Shown here one piece after another: positions 27,095 to 35,795 of a stretch of 64,000 nt of DNA; positions within the stretch are counted from its first letter, which is position 1, and each line of letters opens with the position of its first letter. The stretch is from the NCBI GenBank assembly GCA_041675005.1, contig JBAYUQ010000001.1, positions 186,001 through 250,000 of the forward strand, read 5' to 3'. Origin of the DNA: PGYR01 sp041675005 (GTDB taxonomy: Bacteria > Bacteroidota > Ignavibacteria > Kapaibacteriales > UBA2268). Made by a program: the position numbers and the translations under genes. The notes beneath the pieces are model-generated. The model saw only the letters and a program-made list of their open reading frames with translations. It made no database searches and was not told where the DNA came from.

Positions 27095-27886
27095 TTATTT
27101 ACTAACTTCATCTTTTGTGATTTTTACGTTGTTCACTACATTGCCTCTGGCACCAAGTGGTTCAAGCTTCTCACCATTCCTTTTTAGCTGAACTCCACCA
27201 GCATTACCAGCTGTTATTGTGAAGAATTTTGCTGCTTTCCAGACTTTCTTTGCACCTGGTTTGAGCAGTATCTCTTCATTTTTCTTACCATCTATAGTGA
27301 CACTCATCCAAGAAGTATCCAAGGCAAAAGCTTCTAATACTATACTATCAGATGTTTCAAAGTAATTCAATAAACTTTCTTCGTCTTGACTTTCTTTTAT
27401 CTCGTCTCCGATCTCAATATTATCAACTATCGAGCTTTCTGGTTTACTATCGCTGGAAAAGAATACGAAATAGATAATTGAAATAAGTACTAAGCCCAGA
27501 CCTAGATACATAATGGAAGAAACTAACCTTTTATCAGAAATTAGTTCTTTGTAATTTTGAGATTTTAAGATAGATATTACATTTCTATCACTTGGATCTA
27601 TAATACTTGCTGATTCATTAGTTAAGGGCCTGTGTAATAATTGCTCCTTAGCAAGACGATTGTCTAGTTCTGTCAAAAGTTCCGAATAAGATTCGCTAGA
27701 TAGGCCTAAGAAAGAAGCATATTTCTTTATAAAAGAACGCAAATATACAACGGGTAATTCGGGTAACTCTCCAGATTCGATTGATTCAAGTACAGTTTGC
27801 CTTATACCAGTCTTCCGGGATACTTCAGATAAATCCAATCCCTTTGCTTTTCTTGTGTCTATTAGTATTTTTACGTGTTCTTTCAT
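27095..27886 (-). CDS. RodZ-like transmembrane helix-turn-helix protein
   Basis: A 263-residue single-pass protein. The cytoplasmic N-terminal XRE-type helix-turn-helix (about 8-65, LSEVSRKTGIRQTVLESIE followed by YLRSFIKKYASFLGL) is of the RodZ/HTH_25 class. After a linker comes one membrane helix (about 123-143, SSIMYLGLGLVLISIIYFVFF), then a periplasmic domain of the DUF4115 kind (ALDTSWMSVTIDGK, KNEEILLKPG, AGNAGGVQLKRNG). In rods RodZ joins MreB to the cell-wall machinery; MreB is not in the window. Converges on kdsD with one base between them. Confidence 0.82.
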   Translation of the reverse strand: MKEHVKILIDTRKAKGLDLSEVSRKTGIRQTVLESIESGELPELPVVYLRSFIKKYASFLGLSSESYSELLTELDNRLAKEQLLHRPLTNESASIIDPSDRNVISILKSQNYKELISDKRLVSSIMYLGLGLVLISIIYFVFFSSDSKPESSIVDNIEIGDEIKESQDEESLLNYFETSDSIVLEAFALDTSWMSVTIDGKKNEEILLKPGAKKVWKAAKFFTITAGNAGGVQLKRNGEKLEPLGARGNVVNNVKITKDEVSK

Positions 27887-27916
27887 TAGAATATAAGAAA
27901 TAATTATATTATATTA

Positions 27917-27924
27917 CAAATATA
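27917..27924 (-). promoter_or_regulatory. Possible -7 element (TATATTTG) of the RodZ-like gene
   Basis: On the minus strand TATATTTG lies about 30 bases before the ATG at 27886. A TTTG at 27938-27941 is closer (13-base spacer) than the usual -33 distance. Confidence 0.4.
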
Positions 27925-27947
27925 ACAATAATCAAGCCAAAAAATAA

Positions 27948-28943
27948 ATGAATAAAACCATAATATTACTTCTCTTCCTGTTTAGTAATATATTCACAAC
28001 TAGTTTATATTCTAATGAACTAGAAAAACCTATCAAGATAGACTCTTCTGATTTTTATTATGCTGGTACTAAAAGATACTCACTAAGCGGTGATTTGCCG
28101 AATTTGGAAACAGATATTAATACTCCTTATCTGATTGGTATTTCTGCTACAACACTTGCATTCATGGTATCACAGCATATTTATCAATCTAATACAATCT
28201 GGAAAGATAAAGCAGAATTCAAAATTATTGAAGACGGTCAATATGCACTATATGCAGATAAAGCAGGGCATATCTTTGGTGCTTATATTATGTCTTACGC
28301 TTATACTGAATTCCTTTCTACAGCTGGGATTAACTGGGAATTATCCAATATTCTAGGTGCGACTATAGGGCTTACTTATCAAACTTATATTGAAATACTT
28401 GATGGATATGGGAGCAATTTTGGATTCTCTCCTTCGGATTTCTATGCTGATGTATTTGGTTCTGGGTTTTTCTTAGCCCAACATTACGTCCCTTTTCTTC
28501 AGAATTTTACACCTAAGTTTATGTATATTCCTGCAGATGCACACGGAGAGATGAAAAGAAGACCACACTTTGCATTCATAGATGACTATAGCTCCCACAC
28601 AATGTGGATGTCAGTTAATGTTCATAATCTATTGGGAGAAGATTATAATCAGTATTGGCCCAAATGGCTTCAGTTGTCATTTGGATATGCCGTGAGGAAT
28701 CTCTGTGATCCAAATGACCCGAACTTCGATTGTTCTGATTCGTATGCTGTAAATGGAATCGTCCACGGCGATAGAAAGTTTATTATTGCGTTGGATTATA
28801 ATCTCGCTGAGTTAATTCCAGAAGTGGGTGCACCGTTTGATTGGTTCATACAATCACTAAATTATGTTAAATTGCCGTCACCAGCAATCGAATTTGGTGA
28901 ACAAACTAAGTTTATGTTAGTATATCCATTCGTAGAGTTTTAG
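27948..28943 (+). CDS. DUF2279-family periplasmic/outer-membrane protein
   Basis: A 331-residue protein with a signal peptide (about 1-22). The middle (about 60-190) shows the DUF2279 pattern common in Bacteroidota and Chlorobiota: DKAGHIFGAYIMSYAYTE, IGLTYQTYIEILDGYG and GFSPSDFYADVFGSGFF, two hydrophobic helices separated by a His/Asp-containing loop. The C-terminal third has aromatic-rich strand-like segments (WLQLSFGYAVRN). The function of the family is unknown. It lies divergent from the RodZ-like gene and upstream of a GT2 gene. Confidence 0.75.
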   Translation: MNKTIILLLFLFSNIFTTSLYSNELEKPIKIDSSDFYYAGTKRYSLSGDLPNLETDINTPYLIGISATTLAFMVSQHIYQSNTIWKDKAEFKIIEDGQYALYADKAGHIFGAYIMSYAYTEFLSTAGINWELSNILGATIGLTYQTYIEILDGYGSNFGFSPSDFYADVFGSGFFLAQHYVPFLQNFTPKFMYIPADAHGEMKRRPHFAFIDDYSSHTMWMSVNVHNLLGEDYNQYWPKWLQLSFGYAVRNLCDPNDPNFDCSDSYAVNGIVHGDRKFIIALDYNLAELIPEVGAPFDWFIQSLNYVKLPSPAIEFGEQTKFMLVYPFVEF

Positions 28944-28988
28944 ATAATTTGATAAATTTGTATCAATTAAATTTACAAGAGTAAAAAA

Positions 28989-29735
28989 ATCAAAAGTAAT
29001 ATTAAGATAAGTATAATTATTCCAGTATATAAGGAAGAAAAGATTATATCTGATACTTTATTGAATTACCCTATTGAACTTAAAGAAAAGTACAATTTGG
29101 AGATAATTGTCAGTGATGGTGGTAGTACAGATGGCACTCTTGATAAGATTAATGGTAATGTGGATAAAATAGTTCATCATAAGGGTGATCATAGGCAAAC
29201 TATAGCGGAAGGTAGAAACAAAGGTGCTGAAGTTGCTTCAGGCGATATACTTATGTTTATTAATGCCGACACTTACCCCAAAGATATATACTATATGCTT
29301 GATGAACTTACTAACTGGGAAAATAACCCCAAATTAAAAAATATAGATGCAATTGCTTCAAAGGTCCTACCTTTTGAAAATGAAACAGAAAAGAAAGATA
29401 AAATATTTTATTTCTTAATGAATAAGTATTTCAAATTTCTTAATCAGATAGGAATAGGAATGGGTAGGGGAGAATGCCAGATTATAAAACGATCTACATT
29501 TTTGAAAGTAAAAGGATATAACGAAAAAATAGTAGCTGGTGAAGATTTTGATTTATACCGTAGAATAACAAAAATTGGTAAAATCAAATTCTTAGATGAT
29601 TTCGTAGTTTATGAATCTCCCAGAAGATTCAGACAAGAGGGCTACACTAGCACTTTAACAAAATGGTTTTTAAATTCAGTTTCTGTACTTTTGTTAGGAA
29701 AATCTTATTCAAAAGAATGGAAACCAATTAGATAG
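28989..29735 (+). CDS. Family 2 glycosyltransferase, probable rare (ATC/ATT) start
   Basis: Soluble GT2, about 248 residues. The first conventional start, TTG 29061, would remove the opening strand of the GT-A fold. The frame is open back to 28971 and encodes IKISIIIPVYKEEKIISDTLL, the classic N-terminus, before IIVSDGGSTDGTLD (UDP-binding) and MFINADT (DxD-like). No ATG, GTG or TTG lies upstream in frame, so translation probably starts at ATC 28989 (AAGAG seven bases before) or ATT 29001. The family resembles TIGR04283-type transferases. Substrate unknown. purM follows closely. Confidence 0.78.
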   Translation: MKSNIKISIIIPVYKEEKIISDTLLNYPIELKEKYNLEIIVSDGGSTDGTLDKINGNVDKIVHHKGDHRQTIAEGRNKGAEVASGDILMFINADTYPKDIYYMLDELTNWENNPKLKNIDAIASKVLPFENETEKKDKIFYFLMNKYFKFLNQIGIGMGRGECQIIKRSTFLKVKGYNEKIVAGEDFDLYRRITKIGKIKFLDDFVVYESPRRFRQEGYTSTLTKWFLNSVSVLLLGKSYSKEWKPIR

Positions 29736-29742
29736 GTTGAAT

Positions 29743-30732
29743 ATGTCAGAAACTTATAAATCAGCAGGCGTAGATATAGAAGCAGGTGAAAAGACTGTAG
29801 ATAGCATCAAGCCATATATAAAGCAAACAATGAATAAGAATGTACTTTCGGAAGTTGGATTATTCGGAGGGTTTTATGATGCTTCTTTCCCTGATTATGA
29901 GCACCCAGTTTTAGTATCTTCAACTGATGGAGTGGGAACAAAGCTGAAAGTTGCATTTATGGTTGATAAGCACGATACAGTAGGGCAATGCCTAGTAAAT
30001 CACTGTACTAACGATATATTAGCAGGTGGTGCAACACCATTATTCTTTTTAGACTATTTTGCTACTGGCAAATTAATCCCTGATGTAGCGACAAATGTAA
30101 TCAAAGGTTTTGCAATTGCTTGTAAAGAAAATAATTGTGTGCTTATAGGTGGTGAAACTGCTGAAATGCCAGGTTTCTACAATGACAATGAATATGATAT
30201 GTCAGGTACTATCGTAGGTGTTGTAGAAAAAAAGAACATTATAAATGGCTCGAATATCAAAAAGGGTGATGTACTAATAGGTCTAAAATCATCTGGATTA
30301 CATACTAACGGTTATTCACTAGCTAGGAAAGTGCTATTCCCTAAATTTGATGTGAATGACACACCAGAAGGCATGAATGAGACTATTGGTGAGGCATTGC
30401 TTCACGTACATAGATCATACCTAAATAATGTGAAACCTTTAATAAAAAAGCAATTACTTACTGGTATTTCGCATATTACAGGTGGTGGTATTATTGGTAA
30501 TACTTCACGTATTATGCCCAAAGATTGTGAGCTAGATATTGATTGGAATTCTTGGGAAACTCTACCAATATTTGAATTGATACAAAATACTGGAAATATC
30601 AGCGATGAGGAAATGCGAAAAGCATTTAATCTTGGAATCGGTATGATATTAATAACAAGACCTGAAAATGTAGATACTATAATCTCTGCATGTCAAACTG
30701 ACAACCCACTTATTATAGGAAAGGTAGTCTAA
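29743..30732 (+). CDS. purM: Phosphoribosylformylglycinamidine cyclo-ligase (AIR synthetase)
   Basis: PurM closes the imidazole ring in step five of purine synthesis, using ATP and FGAM. The 329-residue protein shows YKSAGVDIEAG at the N-terminus, VSSTDGVGTKLKVA, GGATPLFFLDYFATG, GGETAEMPGFY and ITGGGIIGNTSRI, all family hallmarks. ATG 29743 is preferred to a TTG at 29737 because an AGG lies six bases ahead of it. It starts within ten bases of the GT2 stop. A strong hairpin terminator overlaps its stop codon. Confidence 0.95.
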   Translation: MSETYKSAGVDIEAGEKTVDSIKPYIKQTMNKNVLSEVGLFGGFYDASFPDYEHPVLVSSTDGVGTKLKVAFMVDKHDTVGQCLVNHCTNDILAGGATPLFFLDYFATGKLIPDVATNVIKGFAIACKENNCVLIGGETAEMPGFYNDNEYDMSGTIVGVVEKKNIINGSNIKKGDVLIGLKSSGLHTNGYSLARKVLFPKFDVNDTPEGMNETIGEALLHVHRSYLNNVKPLIKKQLLTGISHITGGGIIGNTSRIMPKDCELDIDWNSWETLPIFELIQNTGNISDEEMRKAFNLGIGMILITRPENVDTIISACQTDNPLIIGKVV

Positions 30733-30754
30733 TAGACTACCTTCACTTTTTTTT
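30721..30754 (+). terminator. Intrinsic terminator of purM
   Basis: A perfect 10-base stem (30721-30730 with 30734-30743), three-base loop, then a run of eight T (30747-30754). The stem includes the final codons and part of the stop codon of purM, so translation and termination overlap. It separates purM from the convergent porD. Confidence 0.9.
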
Positions 30755-30773
30755 GTAATTTTATATTAAACTT

Positions 30774-31670
30774 TTATTTTCCTTCGTATCTCTCGTAGAG
30801 TGTTGTATTACTCGGATCTATGTATTTTAGGTCTTTAAATACTGTTTGGTCTTTAAACCCTTCGAAAGTTGCACCAAATTCAAAAGCTTTTGAATCTGTG
30901 AATGCTTGCAATAAGACACTAGGTCCTGTCATTTTATGTTGTTTATAATCAACTATATCTGTTATTGTTTTTCTCAGATTCTCCAAACCTTTTTCTTTAT
31001 TTTCAGACATCATATCCAAGCCATCTACATAGTATTCAAAGAAAAGTACTCTTAAACTTTCGTACCTTAAATCAGTTAATTCTGATATTAGAGCATACTT
31101 AGTAAACTCCCCCGGTTGAATAAATGTCTTAAACCCAGGTATGTTATTACTAGAAGCAACACCTGCTATCCTTCTAGCTATGCTAAATGCTGAATTGCCT
31201 CCTAGAGTTTCGTATGTATCCATGTCGAATCCTATTGCCATAAGCATATAGAAATCTATAAGACTCGAAAACTCGTTATAACGAGTAGCATCATAGTTGA
31301 AATATGCACCTTGAGCATATTCGAATGACCATTCATTATCTGCTATTTTAAGAACAATTGAAGTACCATCTTCTTGACCAAATAAATATCTTTTAGAAGC
31401 GATGAATAGCTTAGCCGTATATCTATTGTTATAACCACCACTTAATGCTATTGATATGTCAACAGGTATTTTTCTTCCTTCCCATTCTACATCTGTGAAC
31501 TTGGTTGAATTTATGTATCTTTCTAAATCATTTTCCAATGTAGATACACTTATTCTTTTGTCTTGATCCAGCATTTCTGTGTTTACCGTCACATCAGCTT
31601 CTATTTCTTGTGCTATTGCATTAAATCCAAAAGCAATAAAACTTAAAGTAATTAAAAATATTGTTCTCAT
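30774..31670 (-). CDS. porD: DUF4835-family protein, T9SS component PorD
   Basis: About 298 residues with a clear signal peptide from ATG 31670 (MRTIFLITLSFIAFGFNAIAQ); ATG 31679 is also possible. A longer frame to 31850 exists, but its extra 60 residues are not export-like and lie opposite the divergent gene. Family features include an N-terminal AQEIEADVTVNTEML, NSTKFTDVEW, DIPV-like sheets, EFSSLIDFYMLMAIGFDMDTYE and a C-terminal FEYYVDGLDMMSENKEKGL. PorD is needed for T9SS secretion, though its biochemical role is unclear. Consistent with the T9SS cargo at 20853. Confidence 0.8.
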   Translation of the reverse strand: MRTIFLITLSFIAFGFNAIAQEIEADVTVNTEMLDQDKRISVSTLENDLERYINSTKFTDVEWEGRKIPVDISIALSGGYNNRYTAKLFIASKRYLFGQEDGTSIVLKIADNEWSFEYAQGAYFNYDATRYNEFSSLIDFYMLMAIGFDMDTYETLGGNSAFSIARRIAGVASSNNIPGFKTFIQPGEFTKYALISELTDLRYESLRVLFFEYYVDGLDMMSENKEKGLENLRKTITDIVDYKQHKMTGPSVLLQAFTDSKAFEFGATFEGFKDQTVFKDLKYIDPSNTTLYERYEGK

Positions 31671-31703
31671 AATTCCCATTCTTTTTTTATTTTGTACTTT
31701 TAA

Positions 31704-31711
31704 CAAAGATA
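31704..31711 (-). promoter_or_regulatory. Possible -7 element (TATCTTTG) of porD
   Basis: On the minus strand TATCTTTG matches TAnnTTTG, 33 bases before the ATG at 31670, in the 46-base gap shared with the divergent gene. Confidence 0.4.
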
Positions 31712-31716
31712 ACATA

Positions 31717-32520
31717 TTGATTAGAATAATCATATATAGCAACTTAATTTTATTTCTAACATTGCTTAATTTAAACGGGCAAGTGTTAGACCTATCTCCT
31801 CGTATTAGTTTTCCCGTATCCTCAATCTCTATTAATGATGTAAGCGACAATCCATCGAAACTTGTAAATATAGAACGTAATTCTATTGCTTCTAGTTACA
31901 TTCCATCAACTTTTGGACTACCCGAACTGAGTAATCATAATCTAACTGCTTCATATAAACATGATAGTTTAATTCATTTCTTTAACGTAAGTGGTATTTT
32001 CCAAGAGCTTTATACTTATTCTAACTTTGGTTATAGTATCGGTTATAAAGCATTTGACAAATTCACTCCATCACTAACCTTGAATTATAATTATCTAAAT
32101 ATAAAAGACTATAATAGTTTTGGCAATATGACATTTGATATTGGTGGTGTATTAGAACTTAACCCTGATTTCAATTTCGGATTTGCCATTACTAATATAC
32201 TGAATTCTAGCTTTGAAGAAAATAATGATATTAAAAAGCAAAAAGCACTCTTCGGTTTTGAATATAAAATGTATAAAAATTTTAGTTTTCAGATAGGTAC
32301 GGAAATAAGAATAGAGAATAGCTCAGGTGTATTACTCAGCTTTATCAAAGAGTTTGAAGACTTTGGAATACTAGCATTATCATACTCTACTGAGCCACAA
32401 ATGGTACAGTTTAATTTGAATATGGATATGTTAGATGACTTTTTCTTGATTTATGATATGAATTATCATAACGTACTTGGCGTAACTAATAGTTTTGGTT
32501 TAGGATATTCATTTGATTAG
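31717..32520 (+). CDS. Outer-membrane beta-barrel protein, PorV/PorQ/FadL-like features
   Basis: About 267 residues from TTG 31717, chosen because it gives a good signal peptide (IRIIIYSNLILFLTLLNLNGQ); upstream codons overlap porD antisense. The mature part begins with SPRISFPVSSISINDVSDNPSKL, where DNPSKL recalls the N-terminal plug motif of PorV/OmpP1 barrels (NPA-L), followed by about ten amphipathic strands and GLGYSFD at the end. Assignment to PorV/PorQ is a resemblance, not a firm family call. The stop overlaps the next gene by eight bases, so the two are coupled. Confidence 0.6.
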   Translation: MIRIIIYSNLILFLTLLNLNGQVLDLSPRISFPVSSISINDVSDNPSKLVNIERNSIASSYIPSTFGLPELSNHNLTASYKHDSLIHFFNVSGIFQELYTYSNFGYSIGYKAFDKFTPSLTLNYNYLNIKDYNSFGNMTFDIGGVLELNPDFNFGFAITNILNSSFEENNDIKKQKALFGFEYKMYKNFSFQIGTEIRIENSSGVLLSFIKEFEDFGILALSYSTEPQMVQFNLNMDMLDDFFLIYDMNYHNVLGVTNSFGLGYSFD

Positions 32521-34471
32521 AGTAGTTCCGATATTGATTTTATTTCTGTTTATTCTAGAAATAGATGCAAAAGACTTCGAAACTCTATTAGAAAATTATT
32601 TTGGTAATAGGACACCAGCTGCTCAAGATTACATAGACCTTTCACAAATACAAGATGTTTATGAATTCTATAGTACAGATCCTATCAATATAAACTCAGC
32701 AAATAAAAAGCAATTAAGGGAATTACCTTTCATAACAGATTGGGTAATTGACGAATTAAAGTCTAAAGGACCGTATAAAAATAGATTTGAATTGGAAGAA
32801 ACTATAAATAATATAGCAACCGATGAGATAATTAAATTTGTGCTTAGAGAATGCTTAACTACCTCAAATACCAAAGAAAAGGATTTTAATAATAGCTATA
32901 CAGTTCGATATAGAAGTAATTTAGAACCAACAAAAGGGTTTGTTAATGACAAATATATGGGTTCAGAACTCAATTTGTATCAGAAGCTCCGTACAAAATA
33001 TCAAGACTTTGAACTGAGTACTGTTGTTGATAAAGATGATGGTGAATTGTCGATTACAGATTTCTATTCATTATCGCTGAAATATGAAAAGGAAGACTAT
33101 AAGCTAATAGTAGGGGATTATAACCTATCTTATGGTCTCGGTAATTTGTATGACCAAAGTTTCCTTAGTCTAAAGAATTCTGATTTTGTCAATACTTCAT
33201 CAGAGTTTGGTCATGGTGCAGAAATGAATCGTTCAACAATAGATTATAATTTTTTTAGAGGTGGATATCTAGAGAAAACTTTTCATCTCAACAGTTCATC
33301 TAACCTCCGTGTAGCATCTTTGTATGCAGATACTAAGAGGTCTGCGACTGTTGATACAACTAGAGATATTGTGTCTTCAGTTTATAAAGCCGGATACTTC
33401 CGTACGGAAACGGAGATAAAAAAGAAGAACCAATTAGACGAATTACTGTTGGGTTTGAATGTCGAATATGAAACTGAGAAATTTAGTCTTGGGGCATTGA
33501 CTACTCATCTTGGATACAGCAAATTTATTGAATCATCATCTTTTTCTAGCTTCTATGGGCAAAGTGGTTTTCTAAATACAATATATGGCAGAATAGGTAG
33601 GAATGATGAAATATTAAAATTTGAAATGTGTATGGATGTAAACACTAATATCTCACTAAGGACTAATTACTTACTTGAGATTTATGAGAATTTAATATTC
33701 TTAACTGATATTCGCTTTACAGAGCCAAACTATAGAGCTCCTTATGCAATGAATTTTGGTGAACAATCATTTATGGCTAATGAAAAAGGAATTCTGACAG
33801 GAATTTCTTATAATTATGATAATATGAGAATCGCCTTATTCTCTGATTTTTATAATTCAGAGTTAAAGACATTTACAACTACTAAACCAATTAGAGGAAT
33901 TGAGTATTATTTGGACTTGGTTTTAGATAATAAATCTACCAAATATAACATACGGATAGATTATGAGAGAAAGTCAGATACATTCAAATCCGATACAATG
34001 AATACAAAGTTTACTATTCCAAATACAAAGCTGAACACTAGATTCGAAGTAAATAGTAATTTGGGTAAATATTTTGCTTTCAGAGGAAGAGCCGAATTAT
34101 CATTCAAAATCAATGACTTTCAAGAAGTTCAAGGAGGAAATCTAATACTTTTGGAGTTGAAAAAAAAGGGTAGTAAACTCGATTTGCAATATGGTCTAAG
34201 TTTTATAACATTCAATACTACTGATTTCGAAACTGTAATTTATACGTATCTTTATCAAGTACCTGGGTTTGCCTATGTTTATCCATTCTACCAATCTGGA
34301 AATAATATTAATGCATTTGTCAAATACAAATTAATAGATGAAATCAGTTTATGGTTTCGAATTAACCACTTATTTAAGAATAGTAATGGGAAAATTGGAA
34401 GTGGTAATGAAGAAATTGTTGGTAATGAACGGACACAGCTAATTTTCCAAATGCAGTATATGATAGACTAA
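32513..34471 (+). CDS. Exported helix-hairpin-helix protein with large beta-barrel-like domain
   Basis: A 652-residue protein starting at TTG 32513 inside the previous gene. A signal peptide (1-19) is followed by a ComEA-like helix-hairpin-helix pair (about 57-105: ININSANKKQLRELPFI, then KGPYKNRFELEE), the classic DNA-backbone-binding fold. The remaining ~540 residues consist of short amphipathic strands with aromatic ends and Asn-rich turns, as in outer-membrane barrels of 22 or so strands. The combination suggests an outer-membrane channel with a periplasmic DNA-binding arm, possibly for DNA uptake. Such proteins exist in Chlorobi/Ignavibacteria but have no established role. Confidence 0.7.
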   Translation: MIRVVPILILFLFILEIDAKDFETLLENYFGNRTPAAQDYIDLSQIQDVYEFYSTDPININSANKKQLRELPFITDWVIDELKSKGPYKNRFELEETINNIATDEIIKFVLRECLTTSNTKEKDFNNSYTVRYRSNLEPTKGFVNDKYMGSELNLYQKLRTKYQDFELSTVVDKDDGELSITDFYSLSLKYEKEDYKLIVGDYNLSYGLGNLYDQSFLSLKNSDFVNTSSEFGHGAEMNRSTIDYNFFRGGYLEKTFHLNSSSNLRVASLYADTKRSATVDTTRDIVSSVYKAGYFRTETEIKKKNQLDELLLGLNVEYETEKFSLGALTTHLGYSKFIESSSFSSFYGQSGFLNTIYGRIGRNDEILKFEMCMDVNTNISLRTNYLLEIYENLIFLTDIRFTEPNYRAPYAMNFGEQSFMANEKGILTGISYNYDNMRIALFSDFYNSELKTFTTTKPIRGIEYYLDLVLDNKSTKYNIRIDYERKSDTFKSDTMNTKFTIPNTKLNTRFEVNSNLGKYFAFRGRAELSFKINDFQEVQGGNLILLELKKKGSKLDLQYGLSFITFNTTDFETVIYTYLYQVPGFAYVYPFYQSGNNINAFVKYKLIDEISLWFRINHLFKNSNGKIGSGNEEIVGNERTQLIFQMQYMID

Positions 34472-35016
34472 ATTTGTTTTTGTTTACTTAGTCCGGATAA
34501 ATAAAGATTTGGGTTAATCAATGACTTGGGTTTGTGATCGCCTAAGAAATTACCAAATTCGTAAGGTCTGACTTCCATAATAGGTGATTTGAAAATTTCG
34601 AGATGTAGATAGCTTGTTTGATTAGAATGTGCTATATCTCTTAGATAGAAATGGTCTGAGGGCTTTATCTTCTCTTTTATAAGAGTTAGTCCACATTTAC
34701 CAATCACATCGCCCCTGTGAACTTTCTGTCCCAATTTAAGATAAATCTTATCTAAAAAAGTATATTTATACATTGCTGAGTTACATTTGATAACGCACTG
34801 CATAGTACTTTCAAAACAAGATGTTTCGTTTCTTTGTGTGTATTGGCTGATATTGAGAACAATCCCAGATTCTATAACAAGAACTTCAGAATCAGCTGGG
34901 CAAAATATATCCACACCACAATTAAATCCAATTTGTCTATCTTCCCAATAACTTCCTCTATCACCTTCTGTCGGCAAAGAATCCGAAAAACTATTAGGTA
35001 CTGGCCAACATTTCAT
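34468..35016 (-). CDS. Degenerate LytM/M23-type domain protein, probably inactive
   Basis: 182 residues with the M23 peptidase fold: FNCGVDIFCPADSEV (the HxGxD segment), a G-V-V turn, LGQKVHRGDVIGKCG and SYLHLEIF (the HxH segment). The first zinc ligand, normally His before the GVD, is Asn-Cys here, and the first His of HLH is Tyr, so two metal ligands seem lost while Asp and the last His remain. This resembles EnvC/NlpD-type LytM proteins that regulate amidases without catalysis. No signal peptide is evident. Shares one base with the amidotransferase gene upstream and overlaps the HhH gene end by four bases. Confidence 0.7.
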   Translation of the reverse strand: MKCWPVPNSFSDSLPTEGDRGSYWEDRQIGFNCGVDIFCPADSEVLVIESGIVLNISQYTQRNETSCFESTMQCVIKCNSAMYKYTFLDKIYLKLGQKVHRGDVIGKCGLTLIKEKIKPSDHFYLRDIAHSNQTSYLHLEIFKSPIMEVRPYEFGNFLGDHKPKSLINPNLYLSGLSKQKQI

Positions 35017-35795
35017 TATTTCTTTTTCAGTTTCTTATTATACTTTTTCGCTGCTTCTATAAACTCTTTTGCCAATGGCTCTGAAAGTGGATGATCCCGT
35101 TCTAATCTCTCGGGATGCCATTGCACAGCTAACATCCAGCTCTTAAATGAAACATCTTTCCACTCATAAGACTCAATAATTCCGTCTCTTGTATATCCCG
35201 TTGGTTTTAGTTCTTTCGAAAGTTTATCTACTGCTTGGTGATGATTACTATTTACTAAAGCACTATCTACCCCTGCAATTTGTCTTAAGTATGTGCCATC
35301 TTCTAAAAATAGTCTATGTGTTGCATCGCCTTCTTCAACTTGATGTATTACGGGGTTTGTTAGGTCATGAGGTATGTCTATTATCAAAGAGCCTCCTAAT
35401 GCAACATTAATCAACTGCTGGCCTCTACAAATACCTAATACAGGCATTTTAATTAATAAAGCATTCCTTAATAATTCAAATTCGAGTGTATCTCTATTTT
35501 CGTCAATTGAACATCTATCTGATTCATAAGGTTTTTCGAATCTACCTGGATGAACATCAGGTCCACCAGTTAGAACTAGAGCATCACATTCCAATAAGTC
35601 CTTTATAGGATCTTCTGAAGTGTAAATATCTACTATTTCCACGTCATATCCATAACTTTCTAGCCAATCAGTATAGTTCTGGTAGGATTGACCTCCACTA
35701 CCTTTAGATAAAGCAACTTTGATTTTCTCATCTGAGCAAGAAAACAGCAGAAGCACTACTAACAAAGTAAAACTAGTATGTAATATTCTTTTCAT
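35016..35795 (-). CDS. Predicted lipoprotein, peptidase C26 (gamma-glutamyl hydrolase-like) amidotransferase
   Basis: 259 residues, a class I glutamine-amidotransferase fold of the C26 family (PuuD/gamma-Glu-GABA hydrolase). LTGGPDVHP is the family loop, Cys in GICRGQQ is the nucleophile, HH in NSNHHQAV and His/Glu in QWHPE complete the site. Unusually it begins with a lipobox signal peptide (LLLFSC, Cys20), so it should be anchored in the envelope rather than work in cytoplasmic polyamine degradation. A role on gamma-glutamyl or peptidoglycan amide bonds is guessed. Overlaps lpxK by 23 bases and the LytM-like gene by one. Confidence 0.82.
   Translation of the reverse strand: MKRILHTSFTLLVVLLLFSCSDEKIKVALSKGSGGQSYQNYTDWLESYGYDVEIVDIYTSEDPIKDLLECDALVLTGGPDVHPGRFEKPYESDRCSIDENRDTLEFELLRNALLIKMPVLGICRGQQLINVALGGSLIIDIPHDLTNPVIHQVEEGDATHRLFLEDGTYLRQIAGVDSALVNSNHHQAVDKLSKELKPTGYTRDGIIESYEWKDVSFKSWMLAVQWHPERLERDHPLSEPLAKEFIEAAKKYNKKLKKK

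Noticed and set aside
31579..31716. Upstream extension of the barrel gene frame
   Set aside because: It overlaps the porD signal peptide in antisense; a better signal peptide starts at TTG 31717.
31671..31850. 60-residue N-terminal extension of the porD frame
   Set aside because: It lies antisense to the divergent barrel gene's signal peptide, is not export-like, and a good signal peptide begins at 31670.
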